Shown here: positions 15,947-25,056 of the stretch, piece by piece
How positions within the stretch are numbered: position 1 is the first letter of the stretch
Layout of the letters: each line of letters begins with the position of its first letter
DNA from: Candidatus Binatia bacterium
GTDB lineage: Bacteria; Desulfobacterota; Binatia; Bin18
NCBI GenBank assembly: GCA_022820725.1
Contig: JAJEFA010000007.1
Span: forward strand, 124,001 to 188,000
Direction of reading: 5' to 3'
DNA length: 64,000 nt
Notes under the pieces: generated by a model
Seen by the model: only the letters and a program-made list of their open reading frames with translations
What the model was told of the DNA's origin: nothing
Database searches by the model: none
Made by a program: the position numbers and the translations under genes

Positions 15947-17548
15947 ATGCAAAAAGCACCGCACATGCCGCAGGAGACCGACAACGGTTCAATGCCCCGC
16001 CAGCCCGACACCTCCCAACGACAAGTCGTACGCGAGCCGCCAACGGGTAAGGAATTTCTCGAAGGACTCCGTGACGGACGGGTCATCTATTTCGATGGTG
16101 AATTGGTCGAAGATGTCACCACCCACCCCGCCTTTGCCACCAGCGCCCGCTCGTATGCCCGCATGTACGACACGCTTCACGACCCGGAGAAGCATGACCT
16201 CTTAACCTACGTGACGGAGCGGGGCGCCCGTTCACACAAGTTCTACAAACTCCCCCGTACCCCGCAAGACCTGCTCGAAGCCCGTGATGCCATCGCCGAA
16301 TGGGCGCGCTTGAGTTGGGGCACACTCTCCCGCGGCCCCGACTATAAGGCCGCGTTGGTCGGAACGCTGGCCGGGGACGTCGACTTCTATGGTGAATATG
16401 CACCGAACGTCCAGCGTTGGTATGAGAAGATCGCCGACGAAGTGATGTTCGTCAATCTGAGCTTGGTCAATCCAGCCGGCGACCGCTCAAAGCCGCCGGC
16501 CGAGCAGCGCGATGTATACATGCACGTCGTGAAAGAGCGTGATGATGGCATTGTTGTGCGTGGGGCGCGCATGGTCTCCACCGGGGCCGCCTTCAGCCAC
16601 GTCACCTATATGAGTCAGTATGTCCAGCCGACCGGACTGGTTGAGGGCGAAGAGGACTTCGCCATTGGTTTCTTCGTGCCCTTCAATGCCCCAGGCCTCA
16701 CCTTCATGGGTCGCTACTCTTACGAATACCTGGCGAAAAAAATCGGCTCCCCCTTCGACTATCCTCTCTCCAGCCGCTTCGACGAGTCTGATCTGAGTAT
16801 CGTACTCGACGACGTGTTCATCCCCTGGGAGGATGTGACGGTCTACCGCAACCCAGCCGTTGTCAACGGCCTCTTCCCACGCGGCTTTGCCCAGCGCTTT
16901 GCCTTTCACGCCGCGGCACGGACCGCGGTCAAGCTCGATTTTATTTGTGGCTTACTCCTCCGGGCGACAGAAATGCAGCAGAAAACCGGCTTCCGCGAGG
17001 TGCAAGCCAGGATTGGCGAGTTGCTCGGCATGCGGCATAACCTCTGGGCACTGTCCACGGCAATGGCAGCCGAGGCCGAACCTGGGCCAGGGGGCTATCT
17101 CCTGCCAAAGACCGAGTACGCGCTTCAGTGGCGCAATATCTACGGCGATATCTTCAGTACGGCTCGGACGATATTCCACAATCTCCTCTCTGGCAACTTG
17201 ATCCAGATCCCCTCCTCGGCCAAGGATTTTAAGAACCCGGCCACCCGTCCGTTGCTCGACCGCTATTGGAAAGGGGCCACCGCTCCGGCCGAAGAACGAG
17301 TAAAGCTGTTACGCGTCATCTGGGACCTGTTTCTGACCGAGTTCGCAGGCCGCACAGAGGCCCACGAGCGCAACTTCGCCGGTGGTTATGAACCGAATCG
17401 GGTCGAGACCTATCAGGCGGCCGAGCATTCGGGTCTAAACGCCTCGATGAAAGCCATGGTCGACGAGTGCATGAGTCACTATGATCTCGACGGCTGGACA
17501 GATGCTACCTGGGCAGACGTGCCCTGGTCACTCCCAGATTCGGAATAG
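15947..17548 (+). CDS. 4-hydroxyphenylacetate 3-monooxygenase-family (HpaB-type) flavin hydroxylase
   Basis: The 533-residue protein has the HpaB N-terminal and C-terminal domains: TGKEFLEGLRDGRVIYFDGE near residue 28, a VNPAGDRSKP loop, LDDVFIPWEDVTVYRNP, and the C-terminal LSGNLIQIPSSAKDFKNP and LLRVIWDLFLTEFAGR. Family members are FADH2-dependent oxygenases that hydroxylate phenols and related substrates, with FADH2 delivered by a separate HpaC-type reductase that is absent here. AGAAGGAG lies 7 nt before the ATG. It follows the remnant of the duplicated RutA-like gene, and its own duplicate survives only as fragments. Confidence 0.88.
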   Translation: MQKAPHMPQETDNGSMPRQPDTSQRQVVREPPTGKEFLEGLRDGRVIYFDGELVEDVTTHPAFATSARSYARMYDTLHDPEKHDLLTYVTERGARSHKFYKLPRTPQDLLEARDAIAEWARLSWGTLSRGPDYKAALVGTLAGDVDFYGEYAPNVQRWYEKIADEVMFVNLSLVNPAGDRSKPPAEQRDVYMHVVKERDDGIVVRGARMVSTGAAFSHVTYMSQYVQPTGLVEGEEDFAIGFFVPFNAPGLTFMGRYSYEYLAKKIGSPFDYPLSSRFDESDLSIVLDDVFIPWEDVTVYRNPAVVNGLFPRGFAQRFAFHAAARTAVKLDFICGLLLRATEMQQKTGFREVQARIGELLGMRHNLWALSTAMAAEAEPGPGGYLLPKTEYALQWRNIYGDIFSTARTIFHNLLSGNLIQIPSSAKDFKNPATRPLLDRYWKGATAPAEERVKLLRVIWDLFLTEFAGRTEAHERNFAGGYEPNRVETYQAAEHSGLNASMKAMVDECMSHYDLDGWTDATWADVPWSLPDSE

Positions 17549-17573
17549 GCGGCGAAGCTGTGTCCGCACGCTC

Positions 17574-18668
17574 TCACCAGCCGCCTTTGCGCTGAGAGCC
17601 GCCTGGCCCGCTATAGGATGCGGTAAAGCCGGGCTCTTGGCGGAACAAATCTTTCGGCATCGACTGAATGGCCCGCTTCCAGGCAGCCACCAAGCGATCC
17701 TCGGCCGCATAGTCAAACGGGTCTTGCAGCATCACTTCCTCCCGCCCCCCATATGCCAATGGATGGTCGCGTAACCAGACCGCCGCCTGTTTGATGCCCT
17801 CAACCGGCGAGACAATATCCCGATAGCCCAGTTCTGATTTGATTTTGGTGAGATCAAACATCCGATGGGTCGTCCAGGGTTGCGAGATTAACGGTCTGGC
17901 ACTGACGGCCAGATCGTACGGCATCGAAATCAGCTCCCACTCGTGACCGAGCGCTTCGGCACACAGTTGCACGACCTGCTTTAAGGTTAAGACATGATCG
18001 TCACCACAGTTATATACCTGTCCGGCGGCAACCTCGGGGTGGTCCACGGCCAACAGCAGGGCGTGCGCGGCGTTGGCAGCAGCGCCGGAGTGATTCAGCG
18101 ATAAGCCGTCGTCCGGGATGATGATGAAAGGCCGCTTGTCCAAGATGCGACGAACAATGGACCATTCGCGTGGGACGACTTGATAGGCGCCATAGATTTG
18201 GGGATACCGAAAATGCGTGGCGTTCGGGTGGTGTGTGAAAACCACTTCTTCCGAGCGATACACCCGGTAGCCTTTGCCATCTTCCGCTTCGCTCGTCGTC
18301 TTGATCGCATTCTCCCCGGTGGGCACAGGCAGTCCCGGCGGATGGACCATATCCGCGTTCATAAAACCCCGGTAGGCAGGCCCTCCCCCGACCGAGATAA
18401 ACCGCTCCGTCCGGCCAACCATAATCTCGGCCACCCGCCGTAAGCGGCCGTACATGGCGAGGGTTATATCAAAGTGAGAACCATCGAGGGCACTCCTGAG
18501 GGCCTGCTCATCGAACGGGTTGGTATGAATGTGGACTACGGATTCGGGGATCTCATCCACCTCGTGGTTGCCCGTGTGCAAGATGGACACCTCGAATCCA
18601 CGCGTAATCAATCCATTCACAACAAAGTGACCGGTCGGTCCGGTCCCGCCGATAACCAGGGCTCGCAT
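17574..18668 (-). CDS. NAD-dependent epimerase/dehydratase (extended SDR)
   Basis: The 364-residue extended SDR has the Rossmann motif GGTGPTGHFVVNGL at residues 8-21. The usual YxxxK is replaced by a YRVYRSEEVVF-type segment, as in atypical SDRs. A sugar-epimerase-like C-terminal half follows, with GQVYNCGDDHVLTLKQVV. It may act on a nucleotide-sugar or other carbonyl substrate. A weak GGAG precedes the ATG. It is followed closely by the convergent HpaB gene and preceded by the CocE-type hydrolase on the same strand. Confidence 0.8.
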   Translation of the reverse strand: MRALVIGGTGPTGHFVVNGLITRGFEVSILHTGNHEVDEIPESVVHIHTNPFDEQALRSALDGSHFDITLAMYGRLRRVAEIMVGRTERFISVGGGPAYRGFMNADMVHPPGLPVPTGENAIKTTSEAEDGKGYRVYRSEEVVFTHHPNATHFRYPQIYGAYQVVPREWSIVRRILDKRPFIIIPDDGLSLNHSGAAANAAHALLLAVDHPEVAAGQVYNCGDDHVLTLKQVVQLCAEALGHEWELISMPYDLAVSARPLISQPWTTHRMFDLTKIKSELGYRDIVSPVEGIKQAAVWLRDHPLAYGGREEVMLQDPFDYAAEDRLVAAWKRAIQSMPKDLFRQEPGFTASYSGPGGSQRKGGW

Positions 18669-18722
18669 GGTTAGTGCACTCCGCTAGGCTTTTCACGTAT
18701 TCGTTTCGCGCTATCCGGCTCT

Positions 18723-20516
18723 CTATCGGGGAATAACCGGCAACAGAACATAGGACGCCCGATCCTCCTGATGGAACACCGTCTGCTGGGCGGATACTCC
18801 CTGCGTGCCCTCGCCAAACGGCTCACCTGTATTCAGGTTACGGTCAAACTCCGGGAAATGGCTGGAGCTGATTTCCAGACGGAGGCGATGGCCCGGCAGG
18901 AAGGCGTTGCTCGTCGCCCAGAGATCAATCGTAAACTGATACGGCTTACCCACCTCCATCAACTCAGGCGTAGACGCAGAGTCCCGATAGCGGGCACGGA
19001 TAATACCGTTGAGCAGGTTCTGTGCATAGCCGTCCGGATGGACGTCAATAAGCTTGGCCGTAAAATCCGTGTCAACGGCTGAAGACGACGCCCATAACGT
19101 CACCGACACCGGTCCGGTGATTTCCAGCGCTTGGGTGAATGGCTCGGAGGTATAGACCAGGACATCATTACGTTCTTCGACCGGGCGCTGATCCTGTACC
19201 CCCATATCTACGGCCAAGTTATTCCCGCCCAGCGACGGAACCGGATCGTCGGGATCGTACACATAGGTGTCTGCCTGCTCCTGGCCGGGCGGGACGGTTG
19301 AGAGGGTCCCGTTCCCGTTCAGCGTATTCGCCTCACCGCCACTATGCAGGAAATAACGCACCTGGCGCACGTTGGGCGGTGGCCAATCGGACAAGTGTTG
19401 CCAGCGGTTTTCACCCAGCGTGAAGATACTGACCGGTGACTCATCCATAATCCCGTTGTCTATGTCTTTGAGCCAATAATCGAACCAGCGCAGCAAGGTT
19501 TCACTCAGGTCGATCAAGGCGTTCGGACCAAAATCGATATCACCCGCACCGCGCGAAGTCGGCGTCGTATAGGGTAAGAGATGGCCCCACGGACCAATGA
19601 TCAGCCGTTGACCGGTGCGGGCGACCTCAAACCGACTTTTCCGAGTAATGTTTTGATACGCGGCTGGCCCACCCTCGGCAAATGTATCGTACCACGAGGT
19701 CACATGGAGCATCGGCGTCCGAACAGTCTCGGCAGAGCGGTTCACATTGGCTCGATACCAATACTCTCCGTCGTCGGCATGGGTGATGTGATCGGCCATG
19801 TATGGCGCGGCTTCTTTCAGCAGTTCACCCCAATCCTTGATGGGCAGGTGGCGATACCACGCGTCGGTCAGGGGGGTGAAGGCGTTTAAGCCCCAGCGGG
19901 TCGTCCGCACGCCGGCTAACTCGCCACCTTCGACATACTCCTTCATCTTTTCCATCAGGTCTCTCTGCCCCTGACGCTTGAGCGTGTTGAGGCCCTTGAA
20001 GATGGCATACGGCACCATCCAGCCCCACTTCGACACCCCACCGGTCTGATAGATCCAACTGGCATGATAATCGGCCGAAGCGGAAACCGGCGCCATGCAC
20101 TGGAGGGAGGGCGGCATGGGGTCGTTACAGGCAATCAGATACTGCGTCAGCCCCAAATAGGACTGGCCGGTCGTCCCCACCCGGCCGTTCGACCACGGCA
20201 GGCGGGCCGCCCATTCGACGGCATCGTAGCCGTCGGCCGCTTCCTGAAAGATGGTGTCGTATTCTCCTTCGGACTCGAAACGGCCACGGCAGTCTTGGGT
20301 GATAAAGACATAGCCATACTGGGCGTACGAAGCATTGAGGCCATTGGGGTCGGCGGAGCCCTTTTTGCCATATGGGGTCCGGCTCAGCAGGACGGGAAAA
20401 CGCTCGTCCGAGTCCGGCCGGACGATGTCGGCATACAGCGTGACCCCATCCCGGGTTTTCATCGGGACACTCTCTTCAGCGGTGACTCTATATTGTTTGC
20501 GCGCTTGGACGATCAT
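18723..20516 (-). CDS. CocE/NonD family hydrolase
   Basis: This is a 597-residue serine hydrolase of the CocE/NonD family with X-Pro dipeptidyl-peptidase-like C-terminal jelly roll. The N-terminal hydrolase starts with MKTRDGVTLYADIVRP, has the nucleophile Ser119 in VGTTGQSYLG, and carries the cap and GPWGHLLPY segment. The C-terminal domain begins around TGPVSVTLWASSSAVDTDFTAKLIDV. Relatives include cocaine esterase and glutaryl acylases. I chose the ATG at 20516 because AAGGAGGG lies just upstream. A second paralogue is at 50.7 kb. No signal peptide is seen. Confidence 0.9.
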   Translation of the reverse strand: MIVQARKQYRVTAEESVPMKTRDGVTLYADIVRPDSDERFPVLLSRTPYGKKGSADPNGLNASYAQYGYVFITQDCRGRFESEGEYDTIFQEAADGYDAVEWAARLPWSNGRVGTTGQSYLGLTQYLIACNDPMPPSLQCMAPVSASADYHASWIYQTGGVSKWGWMVPYAIFKGLNTLKRQGQRDLMEKMKEYVEGGELAGVRTTRWGLNAFTPLTDAWYRHLPIKDWGELLKEAAPYMADHITHADDGEYWYRANVNRSAETVRTPMLHVTSWYDTFAEGGPAAYQNITRKSRFEVARTGQRLIIGPWGHLLPYTTPTSRGAGDIDFGPNALIDLSETLLRWFDYWLKDIDNGIMDESPVSIFTLGENRWQHLSDWPPPNVRQVRYFLHSGGEANTLNGNGTLSTVPPGQEQADTYVYDPDDPVPSLGGNNLAVDMGVQDQRPVEERNDVLVYTSEPFTQALEITGPVSVTLWASSSAVDTDFTAKLIDVHPDGYAQNLLNGIIRARYRDSASTPELMEVGKPYQFTIDLWATSNAFLPGHRLRLEISSSHFPEFDRNLNTGEPFGEGTQGVSAQQTVFHQEDRASYVLLPVIPR

Positions 20517-20689
20517 GGCTCCCTCCTTGGTAGGCGTCATACCACCTCAGCTACACGCACGATACATTAGCCGGAAGATTGACCCCATAGCAACGAAACC
20601 TTTATGAGGGAGGAGGCTTAGAGTTGGAAGGGCAGGCCAAGACCGTTCTAACGAATTGATAGAGTCGAAATCGTACAGGAGGAAAACCA

Positions 20690-21439
20690 ATGGCAGAGCC
20701 CGATACCCTGTGTGGCTGGGGAGATCAGGACAAAGTTGACTATTTTGTTCAGCGGAGCGCGTTCTTGATTCCGAAGCGCCTTGAGCAACTCAGTACCCTG
20801 CTCGACCTCTTTCCTTGGCCGGCTGATGAACCGATTCGCGTGCTCGATTTAGGTGCGGGCTATGGTGCGGTCACAGAGACAATTCTCTCCCGTTATCCAC
20901 ACGCAACCGTCGCCTGGGTTGACGGCTCGGCGGCCATGCACGAGCATGCCGGGTCCCGTCTCAACAAATATGGTACGCACGTCGAACTTTTTCTGCGCGA
21001 TCTCGCCGGTCCCACTTGGCACACGGACCTGCCCGGACCGTTTCATGCCGCAGTCTCGGCTATTGCGCTGCATCACCTGACCGATGAACGTAAGAGAACA
21101 CTTTGTGCTGAAGTGTTCTCTTTGCTCCAGCCTGGGGGCCTGTTCCTCAACAATGATGTCGTTGCCGGCGACCCTACATTACGCGACCAGTTTACGCCCC
21201 TGGCTGATCGAGTGATCCAGCAACAGGTCCAGGAGCAGACAGGAGAGCTGTACTCGCTCGAAGAAATTCGCCAAGTACGGACCGCCTTGCCGCGTCCCGA
21301 GGGGCAGCGCAGCCACATCGCTCCGCTGGAGTCTCAGCTCAATTGGTGGCGAGAGGCCGGCTTCACGATTGTGGACTGCTATTGGAAGTTTCTGAATTTT
21401 GCGATTTTTGGTGGCTTCAAACCCCAAGCCGATAGATAA
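20690..21439 (+). CDS. Class I SAM-dependent methyltransferase
   Basis: The 249-residue protein has a Rossmann-fold methyltransferase core: motif I VLDLGAGYGAVTE near residue 50, an acidic VAWVDGSAAM strand and a late AVSAIALHHL motif. It could methylate a small molecule, and nothing around it defines which. AGGAGG precedes the ATG. It is divergent from the CocE hydrolase and convergent with the DUF1329 gene. Confidence 0.85.
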   Translation: MAEPDTLCGWGDQDKVDYFVQRSAFLIPKRLEQLSTLLDLFPWPADEPIRVLDLGAGYGAVTETILSRYPHATVAWVDGSAAMHEHAGSRLNKYGTHVELFLRDLAGPTWHTDLPGPFHAAVSAIALHHLTDERKRTLCAEVFSLLQPGGLFLNNDVVAGDPTLRDQFTPLADRVIQQQVQEQTGELYSLEEIRQVRTALPRPEGQRSHIAPLESQLNWWREAGFTIVDCYWKFLNFAIFGGFKPQADR

Positions 21440-21451
21440 TTAGGGAGCGCT

Positions 21452-22849
21452 TCAGTTTGGTGCAGCACTCGTCTTAACGAGTTCGTGCTCTTCTCCAAAG
21501 ATAATCTGTCCGGCTGCGTCTTGGGCGCGAATACGCGCTTCGATTGCAGGGGACAACTGCAAGTTTCGCTCCTCAGGAAACTTGTCCTTGTATAAGTGCG
21601 GACGTAAAAAGAATTCCTCTGGAGTCCTTATTATCGCTTGAGTTTTTAAGGGCGCGGGGAACCAGCCGCGGCGCATAAAGTCTGGCGAGAAGAAGACGTC
21701 TACGTCTTTCTGTGACCATTCTTTGACCTGCATGGCATCATGCACCGTGTAGCCATAGTAATCTGCCTGAGCGTCCCACCAGACCGCAATCAGGTTATGA
21801 TAGCCGCGATCTCCGAGGTTCGGATTCATCATTTGGGTAATCCGCTCCTCAACAAAGATAAGTTCATCCTGCTGCCCGTAGACCTCCATCCGAAGCGGAT
21901 AAAAATAATGCTGCTCTAGCCAGTACACCACCTTGCTGGCGTAATAATCCGGCAGCCAGTCCGACTTTGGACGAGCTTCCAGGACGTAGGTCCGTACGCC
22001 ACCATTCGGCTGATAGTGCGGATAGTCGTCTCCCATTATTCTCAGGTCTTGGACGGGCACGTCGGTAAAGGACCCCTCTGGCGTCGCCAGAGTAATCACC
22101 GGTCGCGTTTTCGGAAAGCGAACCGTCTCGGTCAGGGTATCGGTTCCCAGTATACGCCACGAAAACTCCCAGGCGTCGCGACCGAGCGAGTCATCAAACG
22201 TCATCGGCCAGGTGGCCATTTTGTCTTCGCGCTGGGGCTGCGGAAAGCGGCGAACCCGACGGATGGCCGGCGAATAGCCAAACAGGTCGGCCTTGGTACG
22301 CTTCTCCTGGTCGGTCCGGTAGGTAATGAAGAGCATTTGGTTGCCGTAATTTTCAGGTGGAGAGAGATCCTGCGTCAACCAGTGAGCCAATAGTTCTCCC
22401 GGTTGTGCGGTCAGATGCCCCATCAGGCCCTCGGGTTTCCGGTAATGGACCAGGACGAGGATTTGCGAGCTGGACAGAGAACCGCTGGGAGTCAGCAGCC
22501 CCATGTCTTCGACCTGGACGCAGTTCCAGCGCGGCATATGCGGGAATTCCATAGCACGAAAGCCCATTTCCTCAGCCGTATAGGGAGCGCGGAACGGATA
22601 AGCTTCGGCCGGCAGATACGGAACGGTCGCATCGCGCGGTGTTTCCGCGGCCATATCGATCGCGGCCCGCTCTCCTTCAGAGAGCTCGGCCAGCGTCTGC
22701 CAGGTTTTCTCCGGTCGCCCGTTCTGGTCTTCCACGGCCCAGAGGAGCTGCACGTAAAAAACGAGGCTGAAACCAATCAGACCGACAAGTCCTAGGCTCA
22801 GGCCGAGCAGATATTCAAGATATTTAAGCCGTCCGGGCTCGCTCCGCAT
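21452..22849 (-). CDS. DUF1329 family protein (lipoprotein-sorting-like fold)
   Basis: The 465-residue protein has one N-terminal hydrophobic segment (YLLGLSLGLVGLIGFSLVFYV), which probably anchors or exports it. A long domain follows with GNQMLFITYRTDQEKRTKADLFGYSPAIRRVRR, FDDSLGRDAWEFSWRILG and KSDWLPDYYASKVVYWLEQHYFYPLRMEVY, the pattern of DUF1329. Such proteins occur widely with steroid- and hydrocarbon-degradation genes and are thought to act at the cell envelope. AAGGAGAG precedes the ATG. The SDR gene is next upstream on the same strand. Confidence 0.82.
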   Translation of the reverse strand: MRSEPGRLKYLEYLLGLSLGLVGLIGFSLVFYVQLLWAVEDQNGRPEKTWQTLAELSEGERAAIDMAAETPRDATVPYLPAEAYPFRAPYTAEEMGFRAMEFPHMPRWNCVQVEDMGLLTPSGSLSSSQILVLVHYRKPEGLMGHLTAQPGELLAHWLTQDLSPPENYGNQMLFITYRTDQEKRTKADLFGYSPAIRRVRRFPQPQREDKMATWPMTFDDSLGRDAWEFSWRILGTDTLTETVRFPKTRPVITLATPEGSFTDVPVQDLRIMGDDYPHYQPNGGVRTYVLEARPKSDWLPDYYASKVVYWLEQHYFYPLRMEVYGQQDELIFVEERITQMMNPNLGDRGYHNLIAVWWDAQADYYGYTVHDAMQVKEWSQKDVDVFFSPDFMRRGWFPAPLKTQAIIRTPEEFFLRPHLYKDKFPEERNLQLSPAIEARIRAQDAAGQIIFGEEHELVKTSAAPN

Positions 22850-22884
22850 CCAGTCTCTCCTTTCGCTGTCGTCGCGCTCATGAC

Positions 22885-23658
22885 CTATTGGGCGGCATAT
22901 CCCCCGTCAACCGTGAATACCGAACCGGTGACCCATGACGACTCATCCGAAGCCAGGAAGAGTCCCATGGATGCCACATCTTCCGGCGTGCCCACACGAC
23001 CGAGGGGGTGGCTCTTGGCCACGCGTTCCAGGCGTTTGGGGTTGGAGCCATGCAGAACGTGGGCCATCATCGGTGTATCCACCGCGCCGGGACAGATCGC
23101 GTTGCAGCGGATGTTCTTGGAAGCATAGGCCGTCGCAATCGCTTTAGTGAGCGAAACAACGCCACCTTTAGCCGCAGTATAGGCATGAACATTCCCAACG
23201 CCCAGGATCCCGGCCAGCGAAGAAACGTTGATAATCGATCCACCTCCGACCTTGGTCATTTCGGGAATCGCATATTTACAGCCCAAGTAGACGCTTTTGA
23301 GATTCACATCCAAAACGAAATCCCACATCTCCTCTTCAAGGCTGGTGACGGTCGTGTCGTGCTTATGCAGTACAGCTGCGTTGTTATACATGATGTGTAA
23401 ACCACCGTACGTCTCGACCGCACAGTCAACTGCCGTTTTGATATCGGCCGCATTTGAGACGTCGGTCTCTTGAAATACCGCATCTCCTCCGGCCGCCTTG
23501 ACCAACTCTACCGTCTCGTTGCCGCCCTCGACTTTAATGTCCGTGACAACGACTTTTGCGTCCTCTTGGGCGAACATCACTGCCGCGGCCCGTCCCTGTC
23601 CACCGCCGGAGCCGGTAATTAGTGCGACCTTATCCGCTAGTCGTCCTGGCATAAGCAT
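22885..23658 (-). CDS. SDR family oxidoreductase
   Basis: This 257-residue classical SDR has GSGGGQGRAAAVMF at the cofactor site, NNAAV, the catalytic Ser in SSLAG, YTAAKGG (Tyr and Lys) and a C-terminal PEDVASMGLFLASDESSWVTGSVFTVDGG. The cofactor is probably NAD(H), judging by the Asp in VVTDIK. Two ATGs lie 6 nt apart at the start, and the second (23652) is better spaced from GAGGAG. It precedes the DUF1329 gene on the same strand, so the two may be co-transcribed. Confidence 0.9.
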   Translation of the reverse strand: MLMPGRLADKVALITGSGGGQGRAAAVMFAQEDAKVVVTDIKVEGGNETVELVKAAGGDAVFQETDVSNAADIKTAVDCAVETYGGLHIMYNNAAVLHKHDTTVTSLEEEMWDFVLDVNLKSVYLGCKYAIPEMTKVGGGSIINVSSLAGILGVGNVHAYTAAKGGVVSLTKAIATAYASKNIRCNAICPGAVDTPMMAHVLHGSNPKRLERVAKSHPLGRVGTPEDVASMGLFLASDESSWVTGSVFTVDGGYAAQ

Positions 23659-23805
23659 CTCTCCTCATTCGATTGACTCTGCACGCAAACGCGACTGCCC
23701 TGTGCTCTAACAGAACACGACGAGAAGCACTATACGCGGCTACGCCTTGGCCTTCATCTTCTGACCGATTACACTGAGTTCGCTATCCGTCTCTGGACGA
23801 AAAAG

Positions 23806-24171
23806 ATGAAAAAATCGCTTGGCTGGGCCTACCTCTTATTTACTCTGAGTCTTTTTGGCCTTGCCGGCCTGCATACGATCTACTTGGGGAAGCCGCTGAA
23901 AGGGACCTTTTTTCTACTGGCGACCTGGGCCGGACTCTGGGCTCTCACCCAAGTGCTCATTCTTCCTTCTCCGAGTATCCCCCTTGTCATTGGTCTGGCG
24001 TTCCCGGAGCTCTATCAGAATTTTGTGCTCACCATCCCCTCCCCAAGCCTGCCCCTTGTGAGCGGGCTGCTGGCGCTGCCTGTTCTTGGGGTCTGGTGGT
24101 GTGTTGATCTCTTGACCCTGCCCCGGCAGGTCCAGAAAGCTAATGCGCGGAGTAAAAGAACGCTTCGATAG
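23806..24171 (+). CDS. Small membrane protein, TM2-domain-like
   Basis: The 121-residue protein has two to three hydrophobic segments. The first begins with GWAYLLFTLSLFGLAGLHTIYLGKPLKGTFF, which matches the G-x-H-x-x-Y-L-G pattern of TM2 domains, and the last with VLGVWWCVDLLTLP, the usual W..D end. A loop with a repeated IPSPSLPLV-type segment (PSPSIPLVIGL and PSPSLPLVSGL) separates them. Function is unknown. No clear ribosome-binding site is present. Confidence 0.6.
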   Translation: MKKSLGWAYLLFTLSLFGLAGLHTIYLGKPLKGTFFLLATWAGLWALTQVLILPSPSIPLVIGLAFPELYQNFVLTIPSPSLPLVSGLLALPVLGVWWCVDLLTLPRQVQKANARSKRTLR

Positions 24172-24240
24172 CTGGACTGGGAATCATCGACAGCGCTCAA
24201 AACTTACAGTACAGTGCGCTTCAAGACTCAAGAGGTGTGT

Positions 24241-25032
24241 ATGGATACCGAAATCATTAAAACCGATATCAGAGACTATATTGCCACGGTCACGATTGAT
24301 CGCCCTCCCGTGAATGCCATGAACCGGCAGATGTTCGATGAGATTCAAGCCTCTTTTGATGCCTTGAACAATCGGGCCGATGTCCGGGTGGCCATCTTTA
24401 CCGGGGCGGGTAAATGTTTTTGCGCGGGCGCGGATATGAAAGCGCGTTCGCGCTCACTGGATGATAGCGCGCAACAACCCCGTCACGGGGCCATGTGGGC
24501 GCACTCGCGGGCTGCCCGCGAAGCTTTTCATTCTATTTTAGAATGTTCTGTCCCCGTCATCGGTGCGATCAATGGCCCGGCTCTCGGTGGAGGGCTCGCC
24601 CTGGTGGCATCCTGCGATATGCTGATTGCGTCAGAACGGGCGCTGCTCGGTCTGCCCGAAATTGATGTTGGTCTGTTGGGGGGCGGTCGTCATACCCAGC
24701 GCTTATTCGGTGTCTATAAAGCCCGCAAGATGATGTACACGGGAGAACGGATCGGCGCGGAGGAGTTATACCGTCGGGGCATTGTTGAAAAAGTTGTTCC
24801 GCCGGAGCAACTCATGGACGAAGCCCGGGCTCTAGCCCAAGTGATTGCCGACAAAAGTCCGCTGGCCATCCGGCTTGCCAAACATGCCATGAATGCGATT
24901 GAGTTTATGGATCTGCGCGATGGGTATCGCTTTGAACAAAATATGACGCACGAGCTGACGGGGAGCGAGGATGCCAAAGAGGCGGCCCGGGCGTTTGTGG
25001 AAAAACGGAAGCCGGTATTTACAGGACAATAA
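24241..25032 (+). CDS. Enoyl-CoA hydratase/isomerase family protein
   Basis: The 263-residue crotonase-fold protein has the oxyanion-hole strands (AGKCFCAGADMKARS and GPALGGGLALVASCD), the substrate-binding LPEIDVGLLGGGRHTQRLFG and the C-terminal helix. Gly-Gly-Gly occupies a region where hydratases often have a catalytic Glu, so the activity may be hydratase, isomerase or hydrolase. An ATG at 24241 with AAGAGGTG upstream is preferred to the earlier in-frame ATG. It lies 24 nt ahead of the LLM gene, so the two are likely one operon. Confidence 0.88.
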   Translation: MDTEIIKTDIRDYIATVTIDRPPVNAMNRQMFDEIQASFDALNNRADVRVAIFTGAGKCFCAGADMKARSRSLDDSAQQPRHGAMWAHSRAAREAFHSILECSVPVIGAINGPALGGGLALVASCDMLIASERALLGLPEIDVGLLGGGRHTQRLFGVYKARKMMYTGERIGAEELYRRGIVEKVVPPEQLMDEARALAQVIADKSPLAIRLAKHAMNAIEFMDLRDGYRFEQNMTHELTGSEDAKEAARAFVEKRKPVFTGQ

Positions 25033-25056
25033 ACACAACGAAAAGGAGAGACGGGT

